A stretch of DNA of 9,430 bases from an uncultured Rhodospirillales bacterium (GCA_903897565.1 CAIUCF010000638.1:1-9430); one strand, 5' to 3'; counted from the first letter of the stretch, positions 1-7,091 are shown. Program-made: numbers and translations. Notes: generated from the sequence alone by a model not told the origin.

Positions 1-1
1 G

Positions 2-358
2 AATGCGGTCCGCAGGATGCTGACGGCGGGATCCGAGATCCCGGGATTCGGCCACCCGCTTTATCCTGACGGCGATGTTCGGGCGAAAGCCATTATGGAC
101 GCCTTGCCTAGGACGGCCTCAATGCCTCGTGAGCTCGCGGACGCAGTCTTCGAGTTGACGGGGCGCCACGCGTCGCTCGACTTCGCGTTGGTGTCGCTGC
201 GCCGATCCCTTGCCCTTCCCGAAGGCGCCGCGTTCGGCCTGTTCGCGGCGGGTCGCTCAATCGGGTGGATCGCCCACGCCCTCGAGCAACGAGCCGCTGG
301 CACCTTAATAAGACCTCGCGCAGTGTACGTCGGAGCTCCACCAGAATCCGCCACCTAG
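2..358 (+). CDS. Citrate synthase family protein, C-terminal part (5' end outside window)
   Basis: The open frame enters from the left edge and ends at TAG 356-358, so only about 118 C-terminal residues are visible. The segment GFGHPLYPDGD is the conserved citrate-synthase-fold loop carrying an active-site His (family GHxxY/HPLY region). The end, GWIAHALEQ followed by LIRPRAVYVG, matches the usual C-terminus of short bacterial citrate-synthase-like proteins, where the Arg region contacts citrate/CoA. Such enzymes condense acetyl-CoA or another acyl-CoA with oxaloacetate or a related 2-oxoacid. This branch often sits outside the main TCA-cycle gene and some members carry an N-terminal helix-turn-helix, which cannot be checked here. 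An internal ATG at 17 is not the true start because the homology region is already under way. Family assignment is firm; exact substrate is unknown. Confidence 0.85.
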   Translation, partial: NAVRRMLTAGSEIPGFGHPLYPDGDVRAKAIMDALPRTASMPRELADAVFELTGRHASLDFALVSLRRSLALPEGAAFGLFAAGRSIGWIAHALEQRAAGTLIRPRAVYVGAPPESAT

Positions 359-585
359 GGGTAGAGTGTCCCTTAGGCCCCGATCAGCGCAGATTTGAAA
401 CCGAGCATTGCGCACTGATTGCAGCATCGAGCGCGCGCATGAAGTGCTCGATCGGTCCCACTCGCGAGTTCCTTCGGGACCTCGAGAGGCATCCCCGGCT
501 GACCGCCTCGGCTTTCAGTTTATCGTGCTGCCGCACGTAATTGCTGAACCGGCTTGATAGGGCGTCGATCGCGAGCAGGTCGGCC
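359..585. other. Stretch without a confident gene between citrate synthase and DUF2252 genes
   Basis: This stretch of about 230 bases lies between the citrate-synthase-like stop and the preferred DUF2252 start. It looks less GC-rich than the genes to the right. On the minus strand an ATG at 587 opens a 67-residue frame (587 down to stop at 384) beginning MADLLAIDALSSRF, with fairly G/C-biased third positions. I recognise no family and see no good Shine-Dalgarno site before it. It could be a small gene, the remnant of a larger one, or chance. No strong promoter or terminator is evident. Confidence 0.4.
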
Positions 586-1893
586 ATGAAGTTGACCGTG
601 CCGAACCGGCCAAGCTTTGATAAGACGCGCGAGAACCCGCAACCTATTCGTTCCCCCGCTGTTGCTGTCCTGTCCAAGAACGCCGAAACACTCAGAAAGA
701 TCAAGATGGTCGCGGTAGCGCAGCGTGCTGACACCCTCACCGTGACGCGAAACCTCAAGATGGCGCGGTCGGCGCATGCCTATGTCCGCGGCAGTACGGC
801 GAAATTCTACGAATGGCTCGAGGCCAGCGCCGGCAAGCTGCCCGAGGGGCCGCCGGTGTGGATTTGCGGCGATTGCCATATCGGCAATCTCGGGCCGTTG
901 GCCGATGCCGACGGCAATGTCGCGATCCAGATCCGCGATCTCGACCAGACCGTGATCGGCAATCCCGCCCATGACCTGATCCGCCTGGGCCTGTCGCTGG
1001 CCTCGGCCGCCAGGGGCTCCGATCTCCCCGGCGTGGTCACCGCACGAATCATCGAGCAGGTGGTGTCGGGCTATGTCCGCGGCCTCTCCGGCGATTTCGC
1101 GCCCGACGCCAAGAAGGATCGCCCGAAGATGATCCAGTCCTTGATGCGCCAGTCGCTCAAGCGGCGCTGGCGCCATCTCGCCGCCGAGCGGTTGCAATCG
1201 GTCAAGCCGGTGATTCCGCTGGGCAAGCGCTTCTGGCCGCTATCGGCCGCCGAACGCTCGGCGCTGACGCAGCTGTTCGCCGAGCCCGCGGTCGCACGCA
1301 TGGTCACCTTGCTGCAGGGGCGCGCGGAGACGGACGCGGTGACGATGCTGGACGCTGCCTACTGGAGCAAGGGCTGCAGCTCGCTCGGTCGGTTGCGCTT
1401 CGCTGTCATGCTGCGGGTGGGGGCGGGCAAGGGCGCCGCGTTCTGCCTGGTCGACGTCAAGGAGGCGGTCTCGGCGGCCGCGCCACGTTACGCCGACGTG
1501 GCGATGCCGCGCGACAATGCCGCCCGGGTCGTCGCCGGCGCGCGGGCGCTGTCACCGCATCTTGGCGAGCGCATGATCGCCGCCCGGCTGCTCGGTCGCG
1601 GCGTCGTGCTGCGCGAGTTGATGCCCCAGGACCTGAAATTCGAGATCGGCCGCATGCAGCCCTAGGAGGCGACCGAGATCGCCGCGTATCTGGCCGCGGT
1701 CGTGGGGGTCGCCCATGCTAGGCAGATGGAGCCCGCAACCCGGGGCGCCTGGTGCGCCGAGCTCGCCAAGGCCACCAGCACGACGCTCGATGCTCCGTCC
1801 TGGCTCTGGTCCAATATCGTCGAACTGCTCGCGATCCATGAGCAGGCCTATCTCGAACATTGCCGGCGATTCGCGTTGGCGGTCGCGGCTTGA
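586..1893 (+). pseudogene. DUF2252 family protein, interrupted by an in-frame TAG
   Basis: From ATG 586 the frame runs 359 codons to TAG 1663-1665, then continues open in the same frame for 75 more codons to TGA 1891-1893. The continuation still reads like DUF2252: HARQM, then DAPSWLWS, then HEQAYLEHCRRF. The full-length ancestor would be about 435 residues, normal for the family. Visible motifs: KMARSAHAYVRG (58-69), GDCHIGN (96-102), RDLDQT (117-122), GCSSLGRLRF (263-272), VKEA (291-294) and LRELMPQDLK (342-351). GDxHxxN and DxD resemble the catalytic loop and metal site of aminoglycoside-phosphotransferase-like kinases; the biochemical role of DUF2252 is not established to my knowledge. 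TAG is one transition from CAG (Gln), so a recent nonsense mutation or sequencing error are both possible. In-frame TTG 541 or ATG 706 are alternative starts; the Shine-Dalgarno at 586 is weak. The truncated product could still be made. Confidence 0.8.
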
Positions 1894-1916
1894 GCGGCGC
1901 GTAAGGCAGACCGCCA
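1877..1916. terminator. Possible stem-loop between convergent DUF2252 and cupin genes
   Basis: An 8-base perfect inverted repeat, TGGCGGTC at 1877-1884 and GACCGCCA at 1909-1916, surrounds the DUF2252 stop codon with a 24-base loop. It lies in the short gap between two converging genes, where a bidirectional terminator would be expected. The loop is long and there is no T-run, so this is only a candidate. Confidence 0.2.
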
Positions 1917-1939
1917 GCCACTTTTCCCAGCGGGCCCGA

Positions 1940-2473
1940 TCAGGTTGCGCCCACGACCACCACGGCCAGGGTACAGGTTTCGGTGCCGGGATTGTGCCAG
2001 GCGTGGCGGCCGCCGTTGAGGATGTAGCAGTCGCCGGCGCGAAGGCGCTTCTTGAGGCCGTCATCCAGCTCCAGATCGATTTCGCCGGCGAGGACGATGC
2101 CGTAATCGACGCTGTGCGAGGCGTGCATCCCGGGATGGTCGGGCTCCATGAGTTCGCCGAGGCCGGGAAGCTGGTCGAGAAAATTCCGCGTGGCCTGGTC
2201 AATGTCTACGCCGCGCGCCAGCGCCTGTTCGCTCGCCGCGGCCGGCGGGAAATGCACCACCACGAACCGAGTTCCGCCCGGGCCGGGAAAATACGGGTGC
2301 GGCTGCAAGGTCGGGTCGGCGGTGGCGGCCGGTAGGGTCGGCACGCCCTCCGTTCCCCAGAGCTTGGCGATCTGCAAGCCGCCGCCTGCATGGACGACTT
2401 GGACCGGAGGCTCGCCGTCGCTGGTGAACACCGCTTTGCCGGCCGCATCATGGCCGATGACAACGCGTCTCAT
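1940..2473 (-). CDS. Cupin domain-containing protein (177 aa)
   Basis: A single beta-barrel cupin sits in the C-terminal half. Motif 1 is around 117-135 (H117, H120, D123, then YGIVLAGEIDLELDDG) and motif 2 around 147-161 (GDCYILNGGRHAWHNPG, with H157). These are the likely metal ligands, in the HxxHxxD variant rather than classical HxHxxxE. This matches a known bacterial cupin type with an N-terminal extension of roughly 100 residues, often found near catabolic or stress genes; its substrate is not known to me. No signal peptide or membrane segment is visible, so it should be cytoplasmic. The ATG start at 2471-2473 is preceded by GGGGAG about 7 bases upstream. It is the second gene of a minus-strand pair, starting 15 bases past the end of the other cupin gene, so the two are probably co-transcribed. 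Confidence 0.85.
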   Translation of the reverse strand: MRRVVIGHDAAGKAVFTSDGEPPVQVVHAGGGLQIAKLWGTEGVPTLPAATADPTLQPHPYFPGPGGTRFVVVHFPPAAASEQALARGVDIDQATRNFLDQLPGLGELMEPDHPGMHASHSVDYGIVLAGEIDLELDDGLKKRLRAGDCYILNGGRHAWHNPGTETCTLAVVVVGAT

Positions 2474-2488
2474 GGCGTTTCTCCCCTG

Positions 2489-2881
2489 TCAGCCGACCAG
2501 TGCGGCGAGTTCGAAATCCGCGGCCACGCGCAGGAACAGCAGCTTGGCGGGGCCTTCGATCACCCGGGTCTTGTGGCCCTGGCCGCCGGTGTCGTCGGCC
2601 ATGAACATGTTGCCGGGGCCCCAGCGGCGGATCTCGCCGTCGCTGGTCTCGACTTCGAGGCGGCCGGTGAGCACCACGACCAGCTGGCGGTTAGGCGCGC
2701 CGTGCCAGTGCTGATCGAGCGCGTTCGGCAGTTCGGCGAAGATGGCGCTGGCGACCTCGAACGTCCGGCTCAGGCCATAGGTATTGCCGTAGGCGTCGGT
2801 GAACGGCGTCGGAAACGTCAGGGCGTGGTTCTCGAACGCCGATCCGCCGTCCGGCGTCTCGAAAAAGCGGATGACTTCCAT
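2489..2881 (-). CDS. Small single-domain cupin protein (130 aa)
   Basis: The protein is essentially one cupin barrel. Motif 1 reads DQHWHGAPNRQLVVVLTGRLEV (split here only for reading: H58, H60, Q66, G73) and motif 2 reads GPGNMFMADDTGGQGH (88-103, with H103). The two His of HxH and the motif-2 His are kept; the usual Glu is Gln (Q66), which still may bind metal. The frame is open further upstream to 3082, but ATG 2881 is chosen because GGAG lies 7 bases before it and because the upstream part has no cupin-like sequence and covers the divergent promoter region. It is probably first in a two-cupin operon. Function and substrate unknown; a cytoplasmic metal-dependent or sensory small-molecule-binding protein is plausible (inference). 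Confidence 0.85.
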   Translation of the reverse strand: MEVIRFFETPDGGSAFENHALTFPTPFTDAYGNTYGLSRTFEVASAIFAELPNALDQHWHGAPNRQLVVVLTGRLEVETSDGEIRRWGPGNMFMADDTGGQGHKTRVIEGPAKLLFLRVAADFELAALVG

Positions 2882-3032
2882 GGCTGTTCTCCAGCTCTTG
2901 ATTTTCGAGGCCATTGTGTCGCCAGGGCGACGGCCTGTCCATGCTCGTCCCGCTTGACGCGTCGCGCCCGATTGGGTCAAGTCGCGCACCTCTCGCCGCG
3001 GCGGCGGGGCCTGCGTCGCGGAGACCGAAGTC
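2882..3032. promoter_or_regulatory. Divergent control region between cupin operon and yccF
   Basis: The 151 bases separate two divergent transcription units and should hold both promoters. Two dyads are visible. GTCGCC-AG-GGCGAC at 2918-2931 is a 6-base-arm near-palindrome. CTTGAC at 2953-2958 and GTCAAG at 2976-2981 form an inverted repeat with a 17-base spacer; each arm contains a TTGAC sequence resembling a -35 box, one on each strand. No convincing -10 partner was found for either, so promoter positions remain unassigned. Confidence 0.35.
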
Positions 3033-3404
3033 TTGACCCTGATTCTCAACATTCTTTGGCTGATTTTCGGCGGGCTGGTCATGGCGCTGGGCTGGCTGCT
3101 CGCCTCGGCCCTGATGGCGGTGACGATCGTGTTCCTGCCGTGGTCGCCGGCGGCCTTCCGGATTGCGGGATACTCGCTGCTGCCGTTCGGTCACGAGGTC
3201 GTGGCGCGCGACGACGGCGCGGTCAGCCTGCTCGGCAATATCGTGTGGTTCGTGCTCGCCGGCTGGTGGCTGTGTCTCGGCCATCTGATCCTGGCGCTCG
3301 GCTTCGCCCTCACCATCATCGGCCTGCCCTTCGCCTGGGCGCATCTCAAGCTCGCCGGGCTCAGCATCGCGCCGGTCGGCAAGGCGATCGTTCCGATCCC
3401 CTGA
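3033..3404 (+). CDS. yccF: YccF family inner membrane protein
   Basis: The 123-residue protein matches YccF/DUF307 along its whole length: MTLILNILWLIFGG at the start, GWLLAS, then two copies of the family unit. The repeat is visible as FLPWSPAAFRIAGYSLLPFG (34-53) and GLPFAWAHLKLAGLSIAPVG (97-116), each preceded by a hydrophobic segment containing NILW or NIVW. Hydrophobic stretches at about 5-35 and 68-98 indicate an inner-membrane protein. The start is TTG 3033: translation from it gives the family's characteristic LNIL beginning, and GCGGAG ends 9 bases upstream; the first ATG (near residue 17) would remove conserved sequence. Its molecular function is not established. It is divergent from the cupin operon and is followed by a hairpin, so it is probably a single-gene unit. 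Confidence 0.92.
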   Translation: MTLILNILWLIFGGLVMALGWLLASALMAVTIVFLPWSPAAFRIAGYSLLPFGHEVVARDDGAVSLLGNIVWFVLAGWWLCLGHLILALGFALTIIGLPFAWAHLKLAGLSIAPVGKAIVPIP

Positions 3405-3430
3405 GCCGAACGCGGTCGATCCGTCCCGCG

Positions 3431-3453
3431 GACCCGGCAAATTGTGCCGGGTC
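3431..3453 (+). terminator. Perfect 9-bp hairpin downstream of yccF
   Basis: GACCCGGCA (3431-3439), a 5-base loop AATTG, then TGCCGGGTC (3445-3453) form a perfect GC-rich stem starting 27 bases after the yccF stop. There is no following T-run, so it may be a weak intrinsic terminator or an RNA 3'-end stabiliser. A second GACCCGG copy lies at 3457-3463 and could pair with the same 3' arm as an alternative structure. Confidence 0.55.
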
Positions 3454-3602
3454 GTTGACCCGGACGCTTGAGCTGCCCCGCCGCCGTCAAGCGATAACCT
3501 CCTGTTTCATCATGGAGTTTTGTGGCGATGCCGGCCTCGCGGCTGCTGGCATCGTGCTTGCTCCGTCTTGCCCAAGGCTCGGCTTGACGGGGAACTGCGG
3601 TG

Positions 3603-3893
3603 ATGATGCACACCACGATCTATCGCGACCATGAATTGGTGGCCCGGCGCGAGGCGCGCGGCTGGCGGGTCAGGATCACCGATACCGATCGCAAGACCGG
3701 GGTCCATTCCCATCCCTTCGCCGCCTTCGCCGAGGCCCGCGCCGAAATCGACAGGTTCCTCAATCGTGGTGCGCAGCAACCGATCTGGCCCGGGTTTACA
3801 AGCGGTCCGGGCGGACGCGGGCTGCTGCCCGAGCTGCGGCGACTGCCGACATGGTTCCGCGCCGCTCTGGTCGGTGGTGCGCGCCGGGCGTGA
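3603..3893 (+). CDS. Small hypothetical protein (96 aa)
   Basis: No family recognised. The first half, HTTIYRDHELVARREARGWRVRITDTD with a later FAAFAEARAEIDRFL, alternates like two or three beta strands followed by an amphipathic helix, resembling short conserved alphaproteobacterial hypotheticals. The second half is rich in Pro, Gly and Arg and looks disordered. No signal peptide or membrane helix is visible. GTG 3600, ATG 3603 and ATG 3606 are consecutive in-frame starts; ATG 3603 is preferred because GGGGA at 3589-3593 is 9 bases upstream. Third positions are strongly G/C-biased, supporting coding. It lies alone between the yccF hairpin and the kinase gene. About 200 bases upstream of it hold the hairpin and no other confident gene. 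Confidence 0.65.
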   Translation: MMHTTIYRDHELVARREARGWRVRITDTDRKTGVHSHPFAAFAEARAEIDRFLNRGAQQPIWPGFTSGPGGRGLLPELRRLPTWFRAALVGGARRA

Positions 3894-4032
3894 GCCGGGG
3901 ACTGGCGCGACTTTTAACGACCTTGTCGTAACATTGATAACCATTTGGAGAGACTTGGCTGGTAGTCTCGTTTTACGCGACTCGGACAGGTCGATCAGAC
4001 GGGCGTCGCGGTATTGAGGGACCCCGCGGAGA
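3894..4032. promoter_or_regulatory. Upstream region of the hybrid kinase gene
   Basis: These 139 bases are visibly more A/T-rich than the genes on either side, particularly around 3912-3975 (TTTTAACG, TAACATTGATAACC, GTTTTACGC). That makes this the probable promoter region for the kinase and receiver operon. No clear -35/-10 pair or strong operator dyad could be assigned by eye. Confidence 0.4.
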
Positions 4033-6702
4033 ATGGCAGGCAGTGACGGAGATGAGCGCGCTCAGCCGCCCACCCGACTGAAAGTGGCCTGCGACGCCGC
4101 AGCGATCGGTGTCTGGGAATACGACGTCGCGACGACCCTCTTGCTTGCCGATCCGCGGTGTCGGGCGATGTATGGATGGCCCGCGGACCGCGATATCATC
4201 TCGTTCGCGGCCTGGCGGGACCGCCTCCACCCTGACGACGTGAGCGCCGTGGACGCGGCGGTGGCGGCGACCCTCGGCACCGGGGTCAGGCTCGATGTCC
4301 GCTTCCGCATCATCCGCCCCGGCGATCACAGCACGATCCTCGTCCATTCGACCGGAACCCCCGAATTCGACGCGCAGGGCAAGATGGTTCGGGTGATCGG
4401 CGCCAACCGCGATATCACCGAACAGGCCGCGGCCGAAGCCCAGCTCCGCGAAAGCGAGGCCCGGTTTCGCGTCGCCTTCGACCTCGCGCCCAATGGCATG
4501 GCGCTGATCGCGCTGGACGGGGTCGGACAGCGGGTCAATGCCGCGCTGTCGCGGATTCTCGGCTATACGCAGGCCGAACTCCTGACGACGAATTTCCGGG
4601 CCATCACCCATCCCGACGATCTTCCAGCCACCGAGGCCGCCGTTGCGCGATTGCTGGCCGGAGAGATCGAGAACTTCAGCATCGAGAAGCGCTACTTCCA
4701 TAAATCGGGATCGATCGTCTGGACGCTCGTCAGCACCGCGCTCGTCCACCAGGCCGCTGGCTCGGCCCCCTATTTCGCCACCCAGATCCAGGACATCACG
4801 GCGCAGAAGCATACCGAGCAGGCGCTCCGCTTCAGCGAGCAACGACTTCGCGGCCTCTACGAGATGTCGCAGCTCGGCTTCATCTTCGGCCGGGTCGAGG
4901 GCCCGTTCGTCGAAGTCAACGACGCCTTCGCACGCATGATGGGCTATGCGCGCGAAGAACTGGTCGGCACCCATTACCGTGATCTCACGCCGCCGGATTG
5001 GAATGAGATTGATCGGGAACAGGTCGACCGGCTGGTTACGCTGGGGCATTGCGGGCCCTATGAGAAAGAGTTTCGCCGCCGTGACGGCTCGGTGTTCCCG
5101 GTGCAGGCCACCGCGTCACTGATAACCGGCGGCGGCGGCGAGCGGTATTTCTGGGTCGTCGTCGAGGATATCACCGAGCGTCGGCGGCAGGCGCGCGCGC
5201 AGGGCGCGCTCGCGGCGATCGTCGAATCCTCGGTCGACGCCATCATCGCCATGGATGTCGACGGCAAGATCACGATCTGGAACTCGGCGGCCGAGCGCAT
5301 GCTCGGGTACACGGCTACAGAGGCAATCGGCCAGAGTCTCGGATTGATCATCCCGCCAGACAAGCGCGCCGAGACGCGGGCGATCCAGCAAAAGATCTGG
5401 CAAGGTGAGCGCGTGGAGCAATTCTCCACGACCCGCCTCGCCCGCGACGGTCGTGAGATTCCCGTTACGCTGACGATCTGGCCGGTCTTGGATGCCCAGG
5501 GTCGGATTGTCGGCGGCTCGGGTGTCGTGCGCGACATGACCGAGCGCAACCAGATCGAGGCGCAGCTGCGCCAGGCCCAGAAGATGGAGGCGATCGGCAA
5601 TCTGACCGGTGGTCTCGCCCACGACTTCAACAATCTGCTCGCCGTCATCACGGGCAATCTCGATCTGCTGGCGGGGCGGATCCATCCGACGCCGGTCGAG
5701 AAGGAAATTCTCGCCGACGCGCTCGCGGCGGCCGATCGCGGGGCCGAGCTGACGCGCAGCCTGCTCGCCTTTGCGCGACGCCAGCCGCTGCAGCCGCGGA
5801 TTTTTCGGCTGGCCGACCTCGTCGAGGATACCGCCCGGCTGTTGCGGCGGCTGCTCGGCGAGCATATCGAGATCGTCACGGCGCATGACGGCAGCACGGC
5901 GAATGTTTGTGTCGATCCGGCACAGCTCTCGGCCGCCCTCACCAATCTCGCCACCAACGCCCGCGACGCCATGCCGGGCGGCGGCACGCTCGAATTTCGC
6001 ACGGGGATGCGGCGGATTGCGGCGGCGGATGTCGCGCCGGGCCTCGATATCACACCGGGCGACTACGCGGTGATCGAGGTTCAGGATGGTGGTCGCGGCA
6101 TTCCGGCGGAGATCATCGACCGGATCTTCGAACCATTCTTTACGACCAAGACCCGCGATGACGGCACCGGGCTCGGCTTGAGCATGGTGTTCGGCTTCAT
6201 GAAGCAATCGGGCGGCCACGTCGCCGTAGCAAGCGAGATCGGCTCGGGGACGTTGTTCACCCTCTACCTGCCGCGGGTCGAAGACGTCCCCGCATATGTC
6301 GAGCCGGGCGAGCCCGAGAGCGGGTTGGTGGGGCGAGGCCAGATTATCCTCGCAGTGGAGGATCAACTCGCCCTGCGCCGGACACTGAGCCGGCAGCTGA
6401 TACGGCTCGGCTACCGCCTCGTCACAGCCGGCAACGCCGCGGAGGCGTTGCAGATTCTCGAGACGCAGCCGGTCGATCTGCTGTTCTCGGATGTGGTGAT
6501 GCCGGGCGGGATCGATGGATTCGAGCTTGCGCACCGGGTCCGCGAACGTTGGCCCGCGGTCAAGATCGTCCTCACCAGCGGATTTCCGGAAACCGGATCC
6601 GACCGCCGGCTTCCCTCGCTCGAAATCCCCCTGCTGGGCAAGCCCTACCGGATTGCCGACCTCGCTGCCTTGTTGCGACGCGCGCTCGACAATGCCCGCT
6701 GA
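4033..6702 (+). CDS. Hybrid sensor histidine kinase, four PAS domains plus C-terminal receiver
   Basis: The 889-residue protein has four PAS domains at about 14-131, 141-258, 266-383 and 391-505; each ends in a PAC-type (D/N)ITE or DMTER motif. A HisKA domain follows with phospho-acceptor H530 in GGLAHDFNNLL. The HATPase shows N-box N642 (NLATNARDAM), G1 D685 (DGGRGI), F-box FEPFFTT (699-705) and G2 GTGLGL (711-716). The receiver (about 772-885) has E776/D777, phospho-acceptor D820 (FSDVVMPGG), T848 and K870 (GKPYR). No transmembrane segment is seen, so it should sense a cytoplasmic cue; PAS1 and PAS2 look PAS_3-like. No LOV cysteine motif is present. ATG 4033 is the first start after an in-frame TGA at 4015; GGAG sits only 1 base before it, so GAGGG at 4016-4020 may serve as ribosome site. 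It pairs with the receiver gene 23 bases downstream. Confidence 0.95.
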   Translation: MAGSDGDERAQPPTRLKVACDAAAIGVWEYDVATTLLLADPRCRAMYGWPADRDIISFAAWRDRLHPDDVSAVDAAVAATLGTGVRLDVRFRIIRPGDHSTILVHSTGTPEFDAQGKMVRVIGANRDITEQAAAEAQLRESEARFRVAFDLAPNGMALIALDGVGQRVNAALSRILGYTQAELLTTNFRAITHPDDLPATEAAVARLLAGEIENFSIEKRYFHKSGSIVWTLVSTALVHQAAGSAPYFATQIQDITAQKHTEQALRFSEQRLRGLYEMSQLGFIFGRVEGPFVEVNDAFARMMGYAREELVGTHYRDLTPPDWNEIDREQVDRLVTLGHCGPYEKEFRRRDGSVFPVQATASLITGGGGERYFWVVVEDITERRRQARAQGALAAIVESSVDAIIAMDVDGKITIWNSAAERMLGYTATEAIGQSLGLIIPPDKRAETRAIQQKIWQGERVEQFSTTRLARDGREIPVTLTIWPVLDAQGRIVGGSGVVRDMTERNQIEAQLRQAQKMEAIGNLTGGLAHDFNNLLAVITGNLDLLAGRIHPTPVEKEILADALAAADRGAELTRSLLAFARRQPLQPRIFRLADLVEDTARLLRRLLGEHIEIVTAHDGSTANVCVDPAQLSAALTNLATNARDAMPGGGTLEFRTGMRRIAAADVAPGLDITPGDYAVIEVQDGGRGIPAEIIDRIFEPFFTTKTRDDGTGLGLSMVFGFMKQSGGHVAVASEIGSGTLFTLYLPRVEDVPAYVEPGEPESGLVGRGQIILAVEDQLALRRTLSRQLIRLGYRLVTAGNAAEALQILETQPVDLLFSDVVMPGGIDGFELAHRVRERWPAVKIVLTSGFPETGSDRRLPSLEIPLLGKPYRIADLAALLRRALDNAR

Positions 6703-6707
6703 CCCCT

Positions 6708-6719
6708 CTTTCTAGAAAG
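6708..6719. repeat. 12-bp perfect palindrome between kinase and receiver genes
   Basis: CTTTCTAGAAAG reads the same on both strands and occupies half of the 23-base gap between the kinase stop and the receiver GTG. With no loop it cannot fold into a simple hairpin, so it would be a protein site if anything. It also contains the AGAAAG that is the only, weak, ribosome-site candidate for the receiver gene. Confidence 0.4.
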
Positions 6720-6725
6720 CGAACC

Positions 6726-7091
6726 GTGGCGACGATCCTGATCATTGACGACGAGCCCGCCATCCGGCGGATGATCACGCGCCTTCTGTCGAAGGCGGGT
6801 CATCGCGTCATCGAGGCGGCGAACGGCCGGGACGGGGTATCACTGTTCAGGGCCGAGACGCCGGATCTCGTTGTCGTCGACATCCTGATGCCGGGCAAGG
6901 ACGGTATCGAGACCATGCGCGAGCTCCTGGCCATCCGCGCCGATATTCGCCTGGTCGCGATCTCGGGCGGGGGCAAGGTCGCCGGTGATTTCTACCTCGA
7001 CCTCGCCGACCTGTTCGGCGCCCAGGCCCATCTGGCCAAGCCGTTCTCGCCGGGCGATCTCCTGGCAATCGTCGAGAGGCTGCTCGGCTGA
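6726..7091 (+). CDS. Single-domain response regulator (CheY-like receiver)
   Basis: The 121 residues are a complete receiver and nothing else: acidic pair D8/D9 in ILIIDDEP, phospho-acceptor D52 in VVVDILMPGKDG, S80 at the switch Ser/Thr position (AISGGG), and K105 in AKPFSPGD. There is no DNA-binding or enzymatic output domain. The GTG start at 6726 is chosen because it places the first beta strand at the N-terminus as in the family; the frame is open upstream into the kinase gene, but that part is not receiver-like. Its gene follows the hybrid kinase by 23 bases on the same strand, so it probably receives phosphate from H530 of that kinase, or competes with the kinase's own receiver. It may pass phosphate on to a histidine phosphotransferase encoded elsewhere or act by protein binding (inference). 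Confidence 0.93.
   Translation: MATILIIDDEPAIRRMITRLLSKAGHRVIEAANGRDGVSLFRAETPDLVVVDILMPGKDGIETMRELLAIRADIRLVAISGGGKVAGDFYLDLADLFGAQAHLAKPFSPGDLLAIVERLLG

Noticed and set aside
520..1197. 225-codon minus-strand open frame
   Set aside because: Antisense to the conserved GDCHIGN/RDLDQT part of the DUF2252 gene and without motifs of its own.
3522..3587. Possible leader peptide (GTG or ATG start, 19-21 codons) before the 3603 gene
   Set aside because: No strong ribosome site, no attenuator structure and no amino-acid bias suggesting a regulatory leader.
2390..3634. 414-codon plus-strand open frame
   Set aside because: It runs antisense to a cupin gene and out of frame through yccF; both overlapped genes have clear family motifs, this frame has none.
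4033..4560. LOV or haem-PAS (FixL-like) light or oxygen sensing in the kinase
   Set aside because: No flavin-binding GRNCRFLQ-type cysteine motif and no convincing FixL-type haem His motif could be identified in the PAS domains.
3973..5049. 358-codon minus-strand open frame
   Set aside because: Antisense to the first PAS domains of the kinase and no recognisable motifs; a composition artefact.
5116..6534. 472-codon minus-strand open frame
   Set aside because: It lies wholly antisense to the kinase, whose domains are unmistakable. Its Arg/Asp/Gly-rich translation has no recognisable domain; long antisense frames are common in GC-rich DNA.
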